A DNA stretch of 34,276 bases from PUPG01 sp031323845 (GTDB taxonomy: Bacteria > Bacteroidota > Bacteroidia > Bacteroidales > UBA7960), in assembly GCA_031323845.1 (NCBI GenBank), contig JAVIYP010000029.1, positions 1 to 34,276 on the forward strand, read 5' to 3'. A program made the position numbers and the translations under genes. Below are positions 23,571 to 32,358 of this stretch, piece after piece. Every line of letters begins with the position of its first letter. Within the stretch, counting starts at the first letter, position 1. The notes under the pieces were generated by a model. The model was not told the DNA's origin. It ran no database searches and saw nothing but the letters and a program-made list of their open reading frames with translations.

Positions 23571-26498
23571 ATGGGTAAACAACAAAAAAAAACCTCGACG
23601 TCGCAAAAAACACTGTCGGATAAAAAGTCAAAGCCGCCGGCAAACAGTGATGCGATAGAGGAAGTACTCCTGGGAATTCAAGCAGGCACCTGGAGCTTAG
23701 ACATCCCCGCAGGAGTGGTTCATCACAGCCAACAATGGGTGTCGGCTCTTGGCATTGATATAAATGATCAGGCACCCTCCACATTTGACACATGGAAAAG
23801 TCTGCTTCACCCTGATGATATTACTTTGGTCAACCAGGCCCTGGACAGCATTGCTAAAGGCCAGTCTGACAACCTTATAGCCGAAATCAGAATTCGTCAT
23901 CAACAGGGACATTATCTGTGGATTACCATTACCGCCAAAGTCAGCCGGCGCGCAGATGACGGAACACCGCTTCAGATTCAGGGTGTCTGCCAGGACATCA
24001 GCCTCCGAAAAATAACCCAGATGCAACTAATTGAGCGAAACGAGCTCTTAAACCGCATGTCGGCCATGGCCCGCGTGGGAGCGTGGGAGTTTGACACGAC
24101 CACCGGAAAGGGAAGCTGGACGGATGAAGTGGCACGCATTCACGACCTGGATCCGGAAACAGAGACGGACAAAAATTTGGGTGCCAGCTTTTATGTTGGA
24201 GATTCGAAGAAAAAAATAAACAAAGCCATCCAAAAAGCTATTGAAAAAGGCACCCCATATGACCTGGAGCTGGAAATGGTCACAGCAAAGAACAAACACA
24301 AATGGGTGCGTACCATAGCCTATCCTGTTGTTGAAAAGGGAAGGGTTGTGCAAATAAGGGGTTCTTTTCAGGACATAACCGATTTTAAGAATTCAGAGCT
24401 CAGATTAAAAGCACAGAAAACAAGTATTGACCTGCTGCACAGAGCAACCGATGCCATGGCCATGGTTGAGACCTACATTGACGGGTTACAAAAAACTCTT
24501 GAGGAGGTTTGCAAAACAACAGGCTGGGATATTGGCGAAGTCTGGGAACCGGACACTGCAGGCAACGTGCTTGAATTCAGTGAGGCCTGGTACACTTCAG
24601 ATAAAAAGCTCAGGGGTTTTTATGATGCCAGCAAGAAGTATACGTTCAGACCAGGCAGCGGGCTTCCGGGAAGAGCATGGAAACAGAAAAAAACGATTTG
24701 GATCCCGGATGTAAAAACATTTCGCGACTTTCACCGGGCTAAAGAAGCCAGGCGCTTTGGCTTGTCCTCCGGCGTTGCCATTCCGATCATCGCAGAAAAA
24801 AAGGTGGTCAACGTTATTGTTTTCTTTATGAAAAAAAAGCAGGAGGAAGACAGTGACTTCGTAAAACTTATTTCGGGTATTGCAACGCAACTTGGACAAT
24901 TGTTTATCAGGAAAAAGACAGAAGAAAGCATTAAGAAGCTTTCGCTTGAATATGAAAAAGTGTTTGATGGCACACAAAGCGCTATGTTCCTGGTTGAATA
25001 TTGTGCCGACAGAATATTTCGTTACGTGCGAACCAACAGGGCCTATGAGCAAATGTCGGGTTACAGTCATGAGGACACGTACGGAAAAACACCTTACGAC
25101 CTGTTTGAGGAAAGAGCGGCAGATGAAATCACCGCCAATTACAGGAAATGTATTCAAACTGAAAAAAGTGTCAGTTTCGAACTTGACCTGGAACACCGTG
25201 GGAAAAGGCATGTGGTGTACGTTGATCTAAACCCTGTAAAGGAACATGGTGTGCCAAAATTCATTGTTGGTTCCTCCACAGACATTACCGACAGAATACT
25301 GATGATGGAAGAGTTAATGATTGCCAAAGACAAGGCTGAAGCCAGCGATCGTCTGAAAGCGGCATTTCTGAACAATATCTCACACGAAATCCGCACCCCG
25401 TTGAACGGCATCCTGGGATTTGGACAAATGCTTGCAGCTAAGGGAGCCACTGCTTCCCAGCAAAACTCCTATTTAAGAAGTATGGAAAAAAGCAGCAAGA
25501 GACTCATTGACACTATTGACAAAATCGTTGACATATCAATGCTGCTATCGGGAAGTGTTCAGACAGCTCCGGAAAACTGTTCTCCGGAAGGAGTGCTTCA
25601 TGACGTTTATGAGCAGATGCTTATTCAGAGCAAAGAAAAGGACCTCACACTGGTACTTGACATCCCTAAGCATTCCAAACGGCTTTCGATAAACAGCGAC
25701 CCTGAGTTGTTGCGAAAAGCACTGATGCATTTGTTGGACAATGCAATTAAGTTCACCGACAAAGGCAGCATTCACCTGGGGTTGGAAAAACGTTCCAATG
25801 CTGTTGTCTTATTTATAAAAGACACAGGGAAAGGTATCGCCCCTGAATATATGGAAAAGATCTACGAGCCTTTCAGCCAGGAAGATGCCTCAATGACCAG
25901 GGGTTATGAAGGCAGCGGACTCGGGTTGCCTGTTGCGTCAGGGATAATTAAAAAACTCGGCGGAAGCATTTGGTTTGAATCAAAAATGGATTATGGCACA
26001 ACTTTCTTCCTGAGCCTACCCTTATCAGGTGAGGTCACCAGCACAGAAGATGAAGCTGGCGAAAATACACGACCTGAGGGAGACAGCGCCTCTCTGGCTG
26101 GTACGGATCAAACAATCCACACAAACAAGATACTTATTGCAGATGATGATGAAATGACCCGCTTTTTGATGGAAACCCTGCTTGAGGATCTTAATGTGCA
26201 CGTGTTGGTGGCCTGTGATGGACGGCAGGCGGTGGATTTGTTTACTGAAAACCAAGACATCAGCCTGGTGATCATGGACATTAAGATGCCTGTAATGGAC
26301 GGTATGGAGGCCACCCGCCGAATCAAGGCTATACGGCCAGAAGTTCCTGTTATTGCCGTCACGGCACACGCCATGAGCGGGGATGAACACCGGATCAGGC
26401 AGGCAGGTTGCGACGATTATCTTTCAAAACCCCTCAGTGGCAAAACGCTCCTGGAAAAAATCAGGGCATTACATTCGGGACTGAGCCTAAAGCGCTAA
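23571..26498 (+). CDS. hybrid sensor histidine kinase (PAS-PAS-GAF-PAS-HisKA-HATPase-REC)
   Basis: This protein has 975 residues from the ATG at 23571; an in-frame TTG at 23508 is less likely. There is no transmembrane segment, so it should be a soluble sensor. Domain order: PAS (about 25-145), PAS (about 155-280), GAF (about 285-460), PAS (about 465-585), HisKA with H605 in SHEIRTPLNG, HATPase_c with N724 in DNAIKF and the G1/G2 boxes DTGKGI and GSGLGL, then a receiver domain with phospho-acceptor D903 in VIMDIKMP. All residues needed for autophosphorylation and intramolecular transfer are present. No DNA-binding output domain is attached and no separate response regulator is adjacent, so the downstream partner is unknown. 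Confidence 0.93.
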   Translation: MGKQQKKTSTSQKTLSDKKSKPPANSDAIEEVLLGIQAGTWSLDIPAGVVHHSQQWVSALGIDINDQAPSTFDTWKSLLHPDDITLVNQALDSIAKGQSDNLIAEIRIRHQQGHYLWITITAKVSRRADDGTPLQIQGVCQDISLRKITQMQLIERNELLNRMSAMARVGAWEFDTTTGKGSWTDEVARIHDLDPETETDKNLGASFYVGDSKKKINKAIQKAIEKGTPYDLELEMVTAKNKHKWVRTIAYPVVEKGRVVQIRGSFQDITDFKNSELRLKAQKTSIDLLHRATDAMAMVETYIDGLQKTLEEVCKTTGWDIGEVWEPDTAGNVLEFSEAWYTSDKKLRGFYDASKKYTFRPGSGLPGRAWKQKKTIWIPDVKTFRDFHRAKEARRFGLSSGVAIPIIAEKKVVNVIVFFMKKKQEEDSDFVKLISGIATQLGQLFIRKKTEESIKKLSLEYEKVFDGTQSAMFLVEYCADRIFRYVRTNRAYEQMSGYSHEDTYGKTPYDLFEERAADEITANYRKCIQTEKSVSFELDLEHRGKRHVVYVDLNPVKEHGVPKFIVGSSTDITDRILMMEELMIAKDKAEASDRLKAAFLNNISHEIRTPLNGILGFGQMLAAKGATASQQNSYLRSMEKSSKRLIDTIDKIVDISMLLSGSVQTAPENCSPEGVLHDVYEQMLIQSKEKDLTLVLDIPKHSKRLSINSDPELLRKALMHLLDNAIKFTDKGSIHLGLEKRSNAVVLFIKDTGKGIAPEYMEKIYEPFSQEDASMTRGYEGSGLGLPVASGIIKKLGGSIWFESKMDYGTTFFLSLPLSGEVTSTEDEAGENTRPEGDSASLAGTDQTIHTNKILIADDDEMTRFLMETLLEDLNVHVLVACDGRQAVDLFTENQDISLVIMDIKMPVMDGMEATRRIKAIRPEVPVIAVTAHAMSGDEHRIRQAGCDDYLSKPLSGKTLLEKIRALHSGLSLKR

Positions 26499-26533
26499 CT
26501 CATCTCATAACTATTCACTAAATTCTATCAGAA

Positions 26534-27811
26534 ATGCCTTTCTTGTTACTCCCAAAAATCTTTTTCTATTTAAAAATCTTATTCTTTTCTGCCGGTATCT
26601 TTCTTTTAAACGCTTGTGATTCGCAGGAAGAGCGTTTAGAAGATAAAGCGGCGAGCATTCATGCGAAAGTGCTGACTCTTGACAGTCATGTGGACACCCC
26701 GTTGATGCTCATGCGCGAAGATTTCGACATAGGCAGGCGAAACGACCCCCGCGAAAGAGGAGGGAAGCTTGATTTCCCGAGAATGGAGGAAGGCGGGCTG
26801 GATGCCGTATTCTTTGCCGTTTTTTTAGGACAGGGATCCCTGACACAAGATGCCTATGACCAGAATCATGAGCGGGCGCTCGACATCTTCGATCACATAC
26901 ACAGGGCCATTGACGATAACAGTAATACAGCCGGCCTTGCACTGACACCTGATGATGCCGAACGCCTTCGGGCAAAGGGTAAACGCGCCGTATACATCGG
27001 CAACGAAAATGGATATCCCATCGGCAAGGACATCGGCAGGCTGCAGCAATATTATGATCTTGGCAGCCGGTATCTCGGACTGTCACACTCGCGGCACAAC
27101 CAGATATGCGACGCTTCCACCGACAACAACCCGCCGTTGCACCATGGTTTGTCGGCGTTTGGCGTGGAAGTGGTAAAAGAACTTAACCGCCTGGGTATGA
27201 TGGTTGACGTAAGTCATATTTCTGATGAAGCCTTTTATGATGTACTGAAGGTAACCGAAGCTCCTGTGATCGCATCACATTCGAACGCCAGGGCTGTTTG
27301 CGACCACCCGCGAAACCTCGATGACGATATGCTCATAGCGCTGGCAAAAAACGGCGGCGTTTTGCAACTGTGCATCCTGAGCGCCTACGTTAAAGAGATG
27401 GAACCGAATCCGGAACGCCAGGCCGCCTTTGCAGCACTCCGGGAACGATGGAACAACTTCCAGGACCTCACTGATGAGGAAATGGATCAGGCGCGTTCCG
27501 AGTGGTGGGAAACCAACTCCAGGTACCCGGCACCGCTGGCCACCGTATCCGACTTTGTCGACCATGTCGACCATGTGGTAAACCTGATCGGTATTGACTA
27601 TGTGGGTATCGGGACCGACTTTGACGGCGGTGGAGATCTCGAAGACTGTTACGACGCCTCAGAACTGGGCAACATAACCCTGGAGCTGGTACGACGCGGC
27701 TACTCCGAAAAGGATATCGAAAAAATCTGGTCGGGAAATTTCATGCGCGTCTTCCGACAGGTTGAAGAAGTTGCCGCGCAGCTGCAGGCCGAAGCCAACC
27801 CCATCCAATAA
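26534..27811 (+). CDS. membrane dipeptidase (peptidase M19, renal dipeptidase-like), lipoprotein
   Basis: This 425-residue protein has a lipoprotein signal ending in LLNAC (C28). The M19 binuclear zinc site is intact: H52 and D54 (SHVDTP), E158 (GNENGYP), H228 (VDVSHIS), H249 (IASHSN) and the late aspartate in GIGTDFDGGGD. Family members hydrolyse dipeptides, including those with a C-terminal D-residue. It would sit on the periplasmic or outer-membrane side and feed peptide or amino-acid use. It starts 35 nt after the histidine kinase stop, so both may share a transcript. Confidence 0.92.
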   Translation: MPFLLLPKIFFYLKILFFSAGIFLLNACDSQEERLEDKAASIHAKVLTLDSHVDTPLMLMREDFDIGRRNDPRERGGKLDFPRMEEGGLDAVFFAVFLGQGSLTQDAYDQNHERALDIFDHIHRAIDDNSNTAGLALTPDDAERLRAKGKRAVYIGNENGYPIGKDIGRLQQYYDLGSRYLGLSHSRHNQICDASTDNNPPLHHGLSAFGVEVVKELNRLGMMVDVSHISDEAFYDVLKVTEAPVIASHSNARAVCDHPRNLDDDMLIALAKNGGVLQLCILSAYVKEMEPNPERQAAFAALRERWNNFQDLTDEEMDQARSEWWETNSRYPAPLATVSDFVDHVDHVVNLIGIDYVGIGTDFDGGGDLEDCYDASELGNITLELVRRGYSEKDIEKIWSGNFMRVFRQVEEVAAQLQAEANPIQ

Positions 27812-27826
27812 AAAATTTAACAAGCG

Positions 27827-27856
27827 TTTAAATTGTTGTCAAAAACAGTATCTTTG
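27827..27856 (+). promoter_or_regulatory. probable promoter of the DUF2147 gene
   Basis: TTTA at 27827-27830 and TATCTTTG at 27849-27856, spaced by 18 nt, match the Bacteroidota boxes. They lie 62 nt before the start at 27919. Confidence 0.5.
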
Positions 27857-27918
27857 GCCACAAATTCTACAGACCTGCAATGGTCTGCAGGAACATTGTT
27901 CACAAAAAAACATCCAAA

Positions 27919-28374
27919 ATGAAAAAAACATATTTCATTTCATTGATGATGATGGGTTTAAGTCTTGCCCTTCACGGACAAGCCAACAGCATTGTTGGGT
28001 TTTGGCTTACGGAAGACGGTGACTCTCAGGTGGAGATTTTTACAAAGGCCGACGGTCAGTTTTACGGCCGTGTTGTGTGGCTTGAAGAGCCGTTAAACGA
28101 CAAGGGCCTGCCAAAAGTCGACGATAAAAACCCTGACAAAGCCATGCACCAGGTGCCCATACTCGGGCTGGAAATACTCAAAGGGTTTGAATACAATGCC
28201 TCTAAGCAGGAATGGGCCGGGGGAACGATCTATGATCCCAAAAACGGAAGGACGTACAGCGCCTATTTAAGAATGGATGGCGAACAAACCCTGAGAATGA
28301 GAGGGTATGTATACGGCATGCGGTTCCTTGGGCGTTCTTCCTACTGGACCAGGGAGTCGGGACTCAGGGAATAA
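27919..28374 (+). CDS. DUF2147 family secreted protein
   Basis: This 151-residue protein has a signal peptide (MKKTYFISLMMMGLSLALHGQ, cleaved near residue 20). It has the DUF2147 pattern: an N-terminal GFWLTEDGDSQVEIF strand pair, the central GGTIYDPKNGRTYSAYL, and a C-terminal GYVYGMRFLGRSSYWTR. DUF2147 is a lipocalin-like small beta-barrel of unknown function, common in Bacteroidota. The start at 27919 is preferred over an in-frame ATG at 27880 because it begins at the signal peptide. Confidence 0.88.
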   Translation: MKKTYFISLMMMGLSLALHGQANSIVGFWLTEDGDSQVEIFTKADGQFYGRVVWLEEPLNDKGLPKVDDKNPDKAMHQVPILGLEILKGFEYNASKQEWAGGTIYDPKNGRTYSAYLRMDGEQTLRMRGYVYGMRFLGRSSYWTRESGLRE

Positions 28375-28589
28375 GATCGAAAAACCACATGAATTTGCCG
28401 CAGAGCTGATGACTGACTTCTGAAGGCCTTTCCCTTCACAAGTTACATCAAAACCATAGGGACAGCGATTTGTTCCGCGCGCAGTCCCTGTATTCTGATC
28501 ATTTCAAAAACTCAGTAAAATTCCTGTACCTGCAGGAAAGGCATTCAGCATAGAATATTCTTTGTGAAAAATTCTGATCAGCCTTCAGG

Positions 28590-29258
28590 CTAAACAAGAT
28601 CCTGCACGAATTTTTGCTCCCTGGCGCGGCCCTCGTTGTACATCCGTATCCACGCAACCAACCCCATTACCGCCAATACCAGGAAAACCGTAAACTGAAA
28701 ACTGGTAAACACCAGGCCCTTAACAAAATAGAGCGGAATGGAAATGATGTTTCCGGCAATCCAGTAGATCCAGTTCTCTATTTTTTTCCGTGCCATATAA
28801 AACATGCCAATCAGGAAAATGGAGGTCGTCAGTGAGTCAACGTAAGGAATATAGGATTGCATGTATTCCGGGTCGTTTTGCTTGAAAATATAGATCAGTC
28901 CGAAGATCACTGCATACAACACGGGAATCATTCCGATGCCGATGGCCTGCTGAAACTTGGTGTTCCACCGGATCGGGCGGTAGCGTTTCAGTTCATCTTT
29001 TCGTGTCCATACATACCATCCGTAAATACTCATGCTGGTATAAAACACGTTGATGCCCATATCAGCGTACAGCTGAAATTTATAACAGATATATACATAG
29101 ATCACGGTGCTGACAATACCTGTGGGATAGACAAGGAGGTTAGCCTGGCGGGCAAACCAAACGCTCAAAATACCAAAAAGCACAGCAACCAGCTCAAGCC
29201 AGGTGGTTTCTTTCACATTTTCGAGGAACAGCTGAAAAAAGGCGGAGTCAGGAATCAT
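28590..29258 (-). CDS. pnuC: nicotinamide mononucleoside (riboside) transporter PnuC
   Basis: This 222-residue membrane protein has about seven hydrophobic helices and the PnuC signature region SMSIYGWYVWTRK near residues 75-87, with aromatic residues typical of the substrate site. PnuC proteins move nicotinamide riboside (or, in related clades, riboflavin or thiamine) by facilitated diffusion, driven by intracellular phosphorylation. No nadR-type kinase gene is adjacent, so the vitamin is not certain. I looked upstream for a TPP-like or NAD-like riboswitch and saw none. Confidence 0.88.
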   Translation of the reverse strand: MIPDSAFFQLFLENVKETTWLELVAVLFGILSVWFARQANLLVYPTGIVSTVIYVYICYKFQLYADMGINVFYTSMSIYGWYVWTRKDELKRYRPIRWNTKFQQAIGIGMIPVLYAVIFGLIYIFKQNDPEYMQSYIPYVDSLTTSIFLIGMFYMARKKIENWIYWIAGNIISIPLYFVKGLVFTSFQFTVFLVLAVMGLVAWIRMYNEGRAREQKFVQDLV

Positions 29259-29284
29259 GGTTTAACGTTTCGAACAAAGAAGGG

Positions 29285-29312
29285 CAAAGATACACGAACT
29301 TTTTTATTCAAA
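29285..29312 (-). promoter_or_regulatory. probable promoter of pnuC
   Basis: On the minus strand TTTG (29312-29309) and TATCTTTG (29292-29285) are separated by 16 nt. The -7 box is perfect and lies 26 nt before the start codon; the spacer is shorter than usual. Confidence 0.5.
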
Positions 29313-29403
29313 TATCCGCCATGGAAGTATCCTGACGTACTTTTAATTAGCACAACGGTATATTCTGAAAGAAAGATTACAGGCTGTACAGGACACCAGT
29401 GTT

Positions 29404-29994
29404 TTACGTTTCGGGCTGACTTTCGGGCGGGGTGCGGCGGTTGTAGCTGTTCATGGTTTGTGCCACGCCCTGCAAGCCAAAGCTGATGACCATTTCACAG
29501 GCCACATCAAGTTGCGGCACGACCAGTTTCAGCTCTTCATCGGTCCATTTTCCGAGGACAAATTGTGACTGAAAGCCCCTGGGGTATTCCCCGCCGATAC
29601 CAAAGCGCAGGCGTGCAAACTCGCTGGTGCCCAAATGGTCGATGATATCCGTCAGGCCATTGTGACCTCCGGGGCCTCCTTTCGGGCGCATGCGCAGGGA
29701 GGCAAGCGGCAGGGCCACATCATCGGCAACCACCAGAAGATGCTGTAGTTCGATTTTTTCCTTGTTCAGCCAGTACAAGACAGGACGACCACTCCGGTTC
29801 ATGTAGGTTGAGGGCTTCAACAAAAAAAACTGGCGCCCTTTGAAGCGAAATGAAGCCATATCGCCATAACGGGCAGGTGCAAATACTGTCTCACGCAGGG
29901 CAGCTAAACGGTCAAGCACCATAAAACCGATGTTATGCCTCGTCAAAGCGTATTCGGGTCCAATGTTTCCCAATCCGGCAATCAGATATTTCAT
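29404..29994 (-). CDS. pth: peptidyl-tRNA hydrolase
   Basis: This 196-residue protein is normal in length for bacterial Pth1. It has N10 (GLGNIG), catalytic H20 (TRHNIGF), the aspartate of VADDVALP and the RPKGGPGGHNGL motif, matching E. coli positions closely. It recycles peptidyl-tRNA dropped from ribosomes. It follows the L25 gene on the same strand, but a repeat block, a terminator and its own promoter separate them. Confidence 0.96.
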   Translation of the reverse strand: MKYLIAGLGNIGPEYALTRHNIGFMVLDRLAALRETVFAPARYGDMASFRFKGRQFFLLKPSTYMNRSGRPVLYWLNKEKIELQHLLVVADDVALPLASLRMRPKGGPGGHNGLTDIIDHLGTSEFARLRFGIGGEYPRGFQSQFVLGKWTDEELKLVVPQLDVACEMVISFGLQGVAQTMNSYNRRTPPESQPET

Positions 29995-30010
29995 GGCTCA
30001 GGGATATGGT

Positions 30011-30041
30011 CAAATGTACATGAATTTTTTTTCATGCGAAA
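30011..30041 (-). promoter_or_regulatory. probable promoter of pth
   Basis: On the minus strand TTTC (30041-30038), a 19-nt spacer and TACATTTG (30018-30011) fit the phylum consensus. The -7 box is only 16 nt from the start codon, so the leader would be very short. Confidence 0.55.
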
Positions 30042-30063
30042 ATACACACAGACGCATGATTAT

Positions 30064-30258
30064 AAAAGCTCGAAGGAAGAAAGAGAGGTCGGAAGCTTGT
30101 TTCGAACGCAGTGAGAAATCTGTTAGGAAGTCGGAAGGCTTCAACAAATTAACTCTTAAACGATTAAACGAATCAACAATTAAACAATAACCTTACATCT
30201 GCACATTTGCACATCTGCACATCTGCACATCTGCACATCTGCACATCTGCACATCTGA
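30064..30258 (+). repeat. composite intergenic repeat, copy C
   Basis: Together with flanking sites this fills the 438-nt gap between pth and the L25 gene. Positions 30075-30095 are identical to 12033-12013 (reverse), and 30100-30130 match 11923-11893 (reverse) with one difference. Positions 30150-30190 carry AACGATTAAAC-type units, and an eight-unit ACATCTGC array closes the copy. Unlike copies A and B, it does not end at a start codon. Confidence 0.75.
30195..30258 (+). repeat. 8-bp tandem repeat, eight units of ACATCTGC
   Basis: Eight head-to-tail 8-bp units run from 30195 to 30258; unit two is ACATTTGC and the last ends in A. Only these two units deviate. It is the longest array of the motif in the window. 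Confidence 0.9.
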
Positions 30259-30354
30259 CACCCATTCAGCATTTTTGATATGAGCGCAAAACACAGATAT
30301 ACAAACACTTATAAAACATAAACAGATGAAAAAAAATCCGACACTGCCAAATAC

Positions 30355-30393
30355 AAAAAAGCATAAAGCGCAAACTGCACTTTATGCTTTTTT
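30355..30393 (-). terminator. intrinsic terminator after the L25 gene
   Basis: AAAAAAGCATAAAG (30355-30368) and CTTTATGCTTTTTT (30380-30393) form a perfect 14-bp inverted repeat around an 11-nt loop. The T run makes it active on either strand; it lies 40 nt beyond the L25 stop. Confidence 0.85.
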
Positions 30394-30396
30394 CTT

Positions 30397-30423
30397 TTCC
30401 GGACTTTTGGTTACCGTCCGGAA
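30397..30423 (-). terminator. second hairpin just after the L25 stop
   Basis: TTCCGGAC (30397-30404) pairs with GTCCGGAA (30416-30423) around 11 nt. It has no T run of its own and may strengthen or protect the 3' end made at 30355. Confidence 0.5.
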
Positions 30424-30432
30424 TTCTGGCGT

Positions 30433-31104
30433 TTATTCTTTTGCAGCATCGCCTTCCTGAGCAGCGGCTTCATCGGAAGCAGCTTCCCCTGCAGCTTCGC
30501 CTTCGGCGGCTTCACCTTCTGCTGCTTCATCCTCTTCAGGTTCCACAGGAGCCATCATGGCAGCCCTTGCAGACTTAACGAGAACCACAACGGAGTTTTC
30601 AGGATCCATAAACTGCACGTTTTTGACCGACAGTTGACCAACAACAACAGAGTCGCCAATCTTAAGAGAGGAAATGTCAATATCAACCTCTGCCGGCAGT
30701 TCATCAGCCAACGCCATCACATTCAACCGGCGACGCTTGATGAGCATCTTACCTCCGGCAAGTACACCGGGGCTGCTTCCCTTGACCTTGATGGGAAGCG
30801 ACATTTTTACCGGTTTGTCCGGGAAGATTTCCAGGAAGTCGGCGTGAATGATTCTGTCCGTTACCGGATGATACTGAATATCCTGCAGGATGGCATCCAT
30901 TTTCTTGCCTGCAATGTCGAGTTTTACGGTACAGGCATCCGGAGTAAAAACAATGTCTTTAAAGCTTTTTTCAGAAGTGTAAAACTGAATTTGTTCTTTA
31001 CCTCCATATACCACGCAAGGCACATTACCTTCCCTGCGCAGGCGTTTTGCATCTTTTTTCCCTACGTTCTCGCGTGGAGAACCGCTCACAGATACTTTTT
31101 TCAT
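30433..31104 (-). CDS. rplY: 50S ribosomal protein L25 / general stress protein Ctc
   Basis: This 223-residue protein is of the long Ctc type. Residues 1-95 are the L25 5S-rRNA-binding domain (REGNVPCVVYGG, then HADFLEI), and about 96-185 the beta-rich TL5-type second domain. The last 40 residues are an acidic Ala/Glu-rich tail (repeated EGEAA) that is probably disordered. It binds 5S rRNA in the central protuberance of the ribosome. It lies downstream of prs on the same strand with its own -7 box; the leader holds a small hairpin, CAGGA-cgc-TCCTG, at 31136-31148. Confidence 0.95.
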   Translation of the reverse strand: MKKVSVSGSPRENVGKKDAKRLRREGNVPCVVYGGKEQIQFYTSEKSFKDIVFTPDACTVKLDIAGKKMDAILQDIQYHPVTDRIIHADFLEIFPDKPVKMSLPIKVKGSSPGVLAGGKMLIKRRRLNVMALADELPAEVDIDISSLKIGDSVVVGQLSVKNVQFMDPENSVVVLVKSARAAMMAPVEPEEDEAAEGEAAEGEAAGEAASDEAAAQEGDAAKE

Positions 31105-31159
31105 TTGCGCTGTTTTAAATTAAATGAATCTCACCAGGACGCTCCTGATTTTGAGTTTG

Positions 31160-31167
31160 CAAAGATA
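31160..31167 (-). promoter_or_regulatory. -7 box of the L25 gene
   Basis: TATCTTTG on the minus strand is an exact TAnnTTTG box, 55 nt before the L25 start. No good -33 box is seen. Confidence 0.5.
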
Positions 31168-31246
31168 GTAAAATAGTTTTTATGTAACGATGCGAACCGG
31201 GAATGAAATTGCCGTGGCAGGTCAGTGTGTCAAGACGGGTTGATGG

Positions 31247-32191
31247 TTACAGGATGGTGGAAAACTCAAAATAAGAGCTGATGGAGGAGTGGTTGTGCAC
31301 CCGTTGTATCACATCAGCAAACAGTTTTGAAGCGGTCAGCACGGTTACTTTCGGACATTCTTTTTTCATTGGGATGGTATCGGACACGATCACTTCTTCA
31401 AACACACTATTTTTCAAGCGTTCATATGCTTTTTCGCTGAAAACGGCATGCGTACAGGTGGCGCGTACGCTGTTGGCGCCTTTTTCCATGATCATTTTTG
31501 CAGCTTGTGTTATTGATCCTGCCGTATCAATAATGTCATCCACCAATACCACGTCTTTTCCTTTTACATCACCGATAAGGGTTATGCGCTCAACCTCGTT
31601 GGCTTTCTCTCTTTGCTTATAGCAAATAACCAGTTCGCTGTTCAGGAATTTGGCATATGCCCCTGCGCGGCGTGTGCCGCCTGTGTCGGGTGACGCCATG
31701 ACCAGGTTGGGCAGGTTCAGTTGCTTGATGTAAGGAACAAAAATTGCGGAGGCATACATATGATCAACAGGAACATCAAAAAAAGCCTGTATCTGGTCGG
31801 CATGCAGGTCCATGGTGATCAGGCGGTCAAGTCCGGCGGCCATAAGCAGGTTGGCAATGAGCTTGGCGCCGATCGAAACTCTTGGTTTGTCTTTGCGGTC
31901 CTGCCGGGCAAATCCAAAATATGGAATCACGGCGATCACCTGCCGGGCTGAAGCGCGACGGGCAGCATCAATCATAAGCAACAATTCCATCAGATTGTCG
32001 GAGGGGGGGATGGTGCTCTGAATGAGGAACACATCATTTCCCCTTAAGGTTTCTTCAAAAGAAGGCTGAAATTCACCGTCAGCAAAATACTGCACAAGCT
32101 CTTTACCAAGAGGTTTTCCATAGGCTTCTGCAATTTTTTCCGCCAGGGCGCGGGAAGCGGAACCGGAGAACATTTTCACAACTGAGGCCAT
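31247..32191 (-). CDS. prs: ribose-phosphate pyrophosphokinase (PRPP synthetase)
   Basis: This 314-residue cytoplasmic enzyme makes PRPP from ribose 5-phosphate and ATP for nucleotide, His and Trp synthesis. It has the flexible-loop RQDRKDKPRVSIGAKLIANL, the metal/substrate motif DLHADQIQAFFDVPVDHM, and the PRPP-binding loop VVLVDDIIDTAGSI. Length and motifs are those of a class I bacterial PRPP synthetase. It heads the prs - L25 - pth neighbourhood. Confidence 0.97.
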   Translation of the reverse strand: MASVVKMFSGSASRALAEKIAEAYGKPLGKELVQYFADGEFQPSFEETLRGNDVFLIQSTIPPSDNLMELLLMIDAARRASARQVIAVIPYFGFARQDRKDKPRVSIGAKLIANLLMAAGLDRLITMDLHADQIQAFFDVPVDHMYASAIFVPYIKQLNLPNLVMASPDTGGTRRAGAYAKFLNSELVICYKQREKANEVERITLIGDVKGKDVVLVDDIIDTAGSITQAAKMIMEKGANSVRATCTHAVFSEKAYERLKNSVFEEVIVSDTIPMKKECPKVTVLTASKLFADVIQRVHNHSSISSYFEFSTIL

Positions 32192-32231
32192 AAAGAAAGT
32201 TTTTGAAGAACAGAAAACAACATTACCATAA

Positions 32232-32239
32232 CAAAAGTA
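32232..32239 (-). promoter_or_regulatory. probable -7 box of prs
   Basis: TACTTTTG on the minus strand fits TAnnTTTG and lies 40 nt before the prs start. The -33 box is not clear. Confidence 0.45.
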
Positions 32240-32290
32240 TAAATTATATCAGAATCCTTTCACCTGCCCGGCGATGATTTTCATATTTTA

Positions 32291-32321
32291 TTTGTCATAA
32301 TAAAGTAATTGGTTAATTTTG
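32291..32321 (+). promoter_or_regulatory. promoter of tRNA-Leu
   Basis: TTTG (32291-32294), an exact 19-nt spacer and TAATTTTG (32314-32321) give the full Bacteroidota consensus, 37 nt before the tRNA. It is the best promoter in the window and the clearest sign of the phylum. Confidence 0.8.
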
Positions 32322-32358
32322 CGGGATTGAAAGGAGGCTGCTTACTGTTGCTCTTTTT

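Noticed and set aside
24597..25211. Minus-strand open frame of 204 codons
   Set aside because: It lies wholly within the GAF/PAS part of the histidine kinase gene on the other strand; the composition is that of a shadow frame.
29259..29403. Riboswitch (TPP or NAD type) upstream of pnuC
   Set aside because: I saw only a promoter; none of the conserved motifs of those aptamers is evident and the leader is about 20 nt.
28857..29486. Plus-strand open frame of 209 codons across pnuC and pth
   Set aside because: It is antisense to two well-recognised genes and its product matches nothing known to me.
30195..30258. Tandem short repeats that might be taken for a CRISPR array
   Set aside because: Units are 8 bp and head-to-tail with no unique spacers, and no cas genes are present.
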